This document shows, piece by piece, positions 41,001-47,000 of a stretch of 64,000 nucleotides of DNA. Location of the stretch: NCBI GenBank assembly GCA_028673005.1, contig CM054116.1, positions 36,118,854 to 36,182,853 of the forward strand, read 5' to 3'. The stretch comes from Tanypteryx hageni (lineage: Eukaryota; Arthropoda; Insecta; Odonata; Petaluridae). The notes beneath the pieces were generated by a model, which was given only the letters and a program-made list of their open reading frames with translations, was not told the origin of the DNA and ran no database searches. Numbering within the stretch: the first letter of the stretch is position 1; each line of letters opens with the position of its first letter. The translations under genes were made by a program, and so were the position numbers.

Positions 41001-44000
41001 TGCTCATTTCACTTGAGCTAAGTAAAATATTAATATCTGCTTATCTATTTATGTAATTTTCTTCAAACAAAAAGCATTTTAGCTGAGACACTTGGCTTAG
41101 TTTTACTACAGTATATTATTCTTGAAAGAACTTATATAAAACATACTTTTCTGAAAGTAAATTAACTTGGTTCATATAAATGTATATATTGCGCGTTTTG
41201 TCAGTGTGTCAGCAAAAGAACAAAAACAGCACACTTCCGCCAAATGCCATGGTCACATGTCACCCCACGATGACAATTTAACTCTCTCCTACATGGAAAT
41301 TATTATTTTGAGTCCAGCCGATTCGCCTCTTGCCTATGTGCAATGGGTATCTAAGAGAAAGAGTGCAATAAATAGCTGGATTGCAAGGTAGGAGAGAAAT
41401 CTGGTACTGGCTTCTAGCCTGATCTTAACGAAGAGCACCATGGGGGCCAACGGCTTAACATCTCTTCTGAAGGACAGAGTGTTGATTTGAGCACATTCCT
41501 CCTCCTCAGTTCCAACATGCACAAATAAGGGACCGGGCATCCTCGGAAAAAATCCTTAAGGATTTGAACTAGGGATGTGCAAAAATAACAGAACAGGTGT
41601 TTTGAAACAGGAAGTGACTTATAGCTGTTCTCTAAAATACCTATTACCAGAAAAACCTTTATAACATAATAGGCACAATTAAGTATCCATATAATTTTCT
41701 TAAGAACTTTTCTAAAAAGTATCCATATTAGTTTCACAATGCCTGTTTTAAAAAGAATCTGTATTCATTTCATAATGCCTATTCTAAATAGAATCCGTAT
41801 TAGTTTCATGACACCTTTTTCTAGTTTAAAAAATATTCCCTTCATGATACCTGTTATGCCTATTATTTTCATGATACCTGTTCTACCAGGATACCTGTTA
41901 TATGAGAGAATATCTGTTATATGAGAGGGGACAACAGTTTTGCTGCCATTCCAGGTAGCATCTTCAGGTCGAAGTGGCGTGCAAATTTTTTCTGTCCCTA
42001 TATATAGTGCCTCCAGTTGGTTGTGGGGAACTGTGATTGGATGGCTGGCCATCCAATTGGCTGGTGAAGAGGAATAGTCTTTTCCAGGTGTTAGGAAGGG
42101 GGTAGCCATCCTCCCTATTGAAATTGTCTAGGTGTTTGATGATCTCTATAGGCTCACGGATTAATCTGTGATAGTACCGTCCCTCCCTGGCTATTATTTT
42201 TACGTCCTCTATGTTAATTTTATGTCCCGGCTTGGACCAAGCATGATCGGCAACCGCCGTTGTCAGAAAAAAACTGCTCACGTTATTGTAACATATAAGG
42301 AAACATCGTGGAAGCTTTTGCAATAAGATATATCATATTAGTGCGAATATAGTCCTCCCTTTTATTCTTTTGGATATTAAAATTATAAAAAATTGACAAA
42401 CAATCTTTCAATTTAAACTATGTTTTAGGAAAATTAATGAAGTTTCTTATTATATTCATCTTTTTCCACCTACCTTTCAAAATCTCACATATTAAACATT
42501 TAAATCACATATTTTGGGAAAATATCGGCTTTTAAAGAGGATGTTGCCTTGCCGACCACATCATTGTTAAACTTCGAGAATCAATTGTTGTCACAACCTG
42601 CATACATGTAATATATACAATTGCATATATTGCCTTAAATTATTGTAGGACTTTTGCGAAATTACGTAATCCCAATGGGAGTGGAATTTAGTTTGGGTTC
42701 TTTTGCTTATATAAACGACTATATAGATGTAGAGTAAGAGAGAGGAGATGTGGGAAGGGTGATTGGATATAGTATGTAAGGTACATAGAGAGTAAGGGAG
42801 ATATAGAATTAGAAAAGGACAGGAGGAAAGAGAGGGAGAAAAAGGAGATGGAGAAAAAGAGAGAGAGATATGGAGAAAAAGAGGGAGGGCTAGGGATTGG
42901 GATTAGGAGGGAATGAGAGAGGGGGAAGGTGAGACAAAAGAGAGGCAGAGATGGAGGGAGAGAGAGAGAAGGAAAGAGAGGGAGAGAGGGACAGCGGGAG
43001 GGATGGAATATTATTTATTTATTTATTATTACTTCATTTTTGACAAAGGGCTCATCATTTAGCACAGTGATAGTCAACCAGGATGCATGATGCACCCCAG
43101 GGTGAATGAGATTTTTCCAAGGGTGCATGGAACTGACAGGGTGCATAATAGGGTGCATGAGGGGGTGCATGGCATGAATGGTGTGCATTCATTGAAAGAT
43201 CTTCAATAAATAGTTCATTGAATGGTGCTCGACAAAAATATTATTCATTAATTAAGATTTTTTTGTTTAGCTTTAAAATTTAGATTAGATAGTTATTTAT
43301 CTTTATTTCTTACACTATTATAACGAGTAGCTTTTTTATTTAATGTGTGTGCTATTATTTTTATTTTATTTATGCCTCTTAATGTTTAAATTTAAATATA
43401 ATGTGTGGGTGCAAATAAAGTTTGGTATAAGGGTTGCCAACCAGTAAAAATGATTTCTACGGACAATATGGAAAAAAATTAAGGACAACCAAACTTTTAC
43501 AGACATTTTTTTGGATTATATTATGATGTATCAAAAAGACACAAGTGAACAATATTCAATACTACCATTCATACATCGCAACAGAAATGTTATTTACATT
43601 AGTTTAGCGCACTTATTTGGCTTAGGGAAACAGGAAATTTCGGATGTGTTCAGTAAAAATTCTTCTACCTGATTTTTCATCAAAAGCATTTTGTTTTATA
43701 TTTTTAATTTGGGCGCATTGAAAAAGAAAGGTTGCTTTGCTTTTAAAAATATAACCAAAATGAGAATATATAAGATAAAGATTTTTTATATCAGCGGTAT
43801 TCAACCTGAAGTATGCATATCCCTGGGGATACGCAAGATCTTTTAAATAGGTATGATATTAAGGATATCTAATGTAAAAAAATAGCGAAGCAAAATCTAA
43901 TAATTATCACACCCAAAAAATATACGTAAATCATATAATTAGGAAGTACATATATATTTGTAGATTACCCAATTATAACCGAGTTTGTTAACTTTAAAAT

Positions 44001-47000
44001 ATACCAGAAGACACGAATTTCATCAAAAATATTTTAAGGGGTACACCAAATACCACTGCTTTAAACCTCTGGAAATTTCTTAGCACTTTTATGGTCATCT
44101 AAATATTTTTACGAGTTTTACAGAGACATCCAATTTTTGTTCTTTTTTACGAACGGTTGGCAACCCTGTTTGGTATTCACACTACAAGAATGTGTGTAAT
44201 GTGTTAATTCTGAAAATAGAGCACAAAGGTTAAGTAAACATACAAATTTGTGGTAATTTTCCTTCTGGGGTGCATGAGTTTCGCAAAACCTGGCCTAGAG
44301 GTGCATGAAGTTATAAAAGGTTGAATAACACTGATTTAGTGTATCTTACTGATTTTTCATATTGAAATCAAATATATTCGGATTACTTTATCATAATCCC
44401 ATCATATTTGACGGGCAATTATGCTAGTTTATTATAATAAAATTTATTCACAAAATATGTTATACATAATATGCAGCAAGTCTTTCAAAAGTGTTATTTT
44501 GCAATACCTGTTCTACCTGTTTCTGTTATAAAGAAATACCTATTATAAATACGTTCCAAAATAACAGCCTACATTGCAATGCCATCTACCAGGAGGTTTC
44601 AGACTTACCATATATTGCTTAAATTGTCGAAACAACCCGGCTCATAACCCGAGAACCACTTCACTCACAATAATACTTTTGCCCATCCCTTATTTGAGCC
44701 AGGTGTTGCTTTAACTGGTGAGGGCAACACTCGAACCACTACACCACCTACTCCCCTTGACAATTAAATGTTATCTTTTGTCCCCCAATGGTTATTGGAC
44801 AACACTGATCCATGGCTTATTAACTACCTTATTGAAATTTCATTAAAAGTAATTATAGTTCCTTTTTTGGTCGAAAATATTGCCAAAACATTAACATTAA
44901 AAAAAGTATGAGTATATAATAATAGCAATTGCTGTAAAACCTAATTTGAACAAAAAAATTTAGATAGAAAATATTTGTTGCGCATTTTTGTATTACTGCC
45001 ATCTCATGGCCGTACAAGGAAATGGTACAACCTTAAAAGCAGGATAGTTGAATTGTTCTCCACCAGGAGGCTCTGTAATATTTTGTAATACATTTCTAAA
45101 AAGTAAACCCACACATATTCTTGATTTCAATTGCATTAATTCCCCATGCCAGGAGGCAGTAATCGCATATTTTATTGATGCTGCAAGCAACGCTGCAATA
45201 AGCAGCTAGTTAACATTAAAAGAGTATGAATTTGCCAATTTTTTTTAGATTAAGACTATAAAGCCCACAGATGCATAATTACTATTTAATATTTTAATTT
45301 AATATAAAATATGTATTAGACGGAATATGTAATACTTACATTACTGCTATAAGGGGAGCTACTGTTGTGGTCTTCCACGTCGAGAGGTGTTGGAAGTGGT
45401 GAAGGAAAGTGGAAATTAGTGAGATCTGGTAAAGAACCAGTGTTATTTCCACTAGGTATTTGTAATGTGCCTGGTTCTTGTTGTGATGAGGTTGGGTAGA
45501 TACTGGAATCCAACATCCAACTTGATTAATGAAAACCAACAGAAAAGTTTTAACATCGACTTCATGTAACTGTAATACAGTCTCAGATATTTTCTCATAA
45601 ATCAAATACTTGCTCATAAAACATCACTCAAGTAATTACAATGAAGAAATTTTAATTGATTAAATAACTTACTTGATGCCTGGCACACGTGGAACATCAC
45701 AACAGGATCTAGGTCGTCCTCCTCCATCACCCAACGGGGAAGAGGATGAGAGCAACAGCGTACGACCTCCCCCACCAGGATCACATGGGCCAATATGCCC
45801 CCCACCCTCCACACCCCCACTGCTACTGCTGAATCCACCAAGATATTGTCCATCTATAGCTGTACAAACAAAACAAAGGTTAAAAAATAGCCATTACTAT
45901 AGCAATTATACATAAAATACTTAAGTTTAAATGATACCAACATTTTAATAAAAAATTAATTGCACTGGAATCAGTGAACCCAAATTTGAATCCACCAGGG
46001 AAAACGTAAGTTTCATGGTTATGTAAAGATAAGCCCATAACAGCCATTTGACTTTCACACATTTTTCTCCATATGGTTCTCTCATTTGTAATCCATCCAC
46101 GATATCTTATTAAAAAACAGGAAGGAAAAAGTTGAGATGGTTTTAATTAAGATTTAACAAAATGAGTTACAGGCTAAATATTTTTCAGCATGGAAATGTC
46201 CTGGCCTGCATTAATAGAAGGGTTACTAGTTTTGTGTTGATAGCAAAACGTCATCTTTATAAGAAATACATGGAAGAGAATTGTCTAATAAATGTATTTA
46301 CATAATCTAAATGCTTATTTATGAGAACTTGTTTACATGATAAAGTACTCATTTTTTCACATAATTTCAAGATAGCCTTCTTCAGATACAATAAGTCTAA
46401 AAAATTAACATAGTATGTATGACATTGACTCTTTGGAAAGCTTCTAAGATAAATTGTAATCATAAAAAGAGTTAATAAAATGGCCATTCAAAAAACTGAA
46501 ACATAAACAGCAAAAAAATTGCATTGGCAACTACAGTGTTAAGAATTAGTGATTGTTACTAGAAACAAAACAACTTTTCTCCACCAATGGCAAGCACTTT
46601 CACAAGAAATAAAAGAGAAAATATACCAAATCCTTTTTATCAGCGATTAAAGTTAACAATCCAAAAAAGTGGTGAATTGCAGAGCAGGAATCAGCAACTG
46701 ACATAAGCAAAAACTTTTATAATTAGAAGAGAATAAAAGGAAACTTGAAAGAATACATTGTATTTTAAAATAAAATTCTACAGTAATAGTGAAGCTGTAT
46801 GGCCTTGACTCGAGTATGTCATCATAAAAATTGAAAATATTTCAAAGGTACTACAGTTCCAATTTTTGTAAAGTCAAAACTTTTAAAACAAACCTGTTGT
46901 ATCTGGATATTTAAAATGTGGTTCTTGTATCTCACTCCTTTTACAGGGAAATAAATATTTCATAGCAATTTATCAGTACAAGAGAAACTGCTGTCATATT

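Larger units (their letters stand above)
43057..44341. mobile_element. outer hAT-like element of a three-level nest
   Basis: The element at 43065-44333 has ends CAGTGATAGTCAACC and (minus) CAGTGTTATTCAACC. Both are followed inward by gcatg..gcacccc sequence (atgcatgatgcacccc and atgcaccccagaag). Flanks are atttagca (43057-43064) and atttagtg (44334-44341), six of eight identical. 1269 bp including insertions. No transposase. Confidence 0.75.

Noticed and set aside
45614..45853. 79-codon minus-strand open frame over Crtc exon B
   Set aside because: Out of phase with the gene; the in-phase reading gives the conserved RPRSC...VPGIN.
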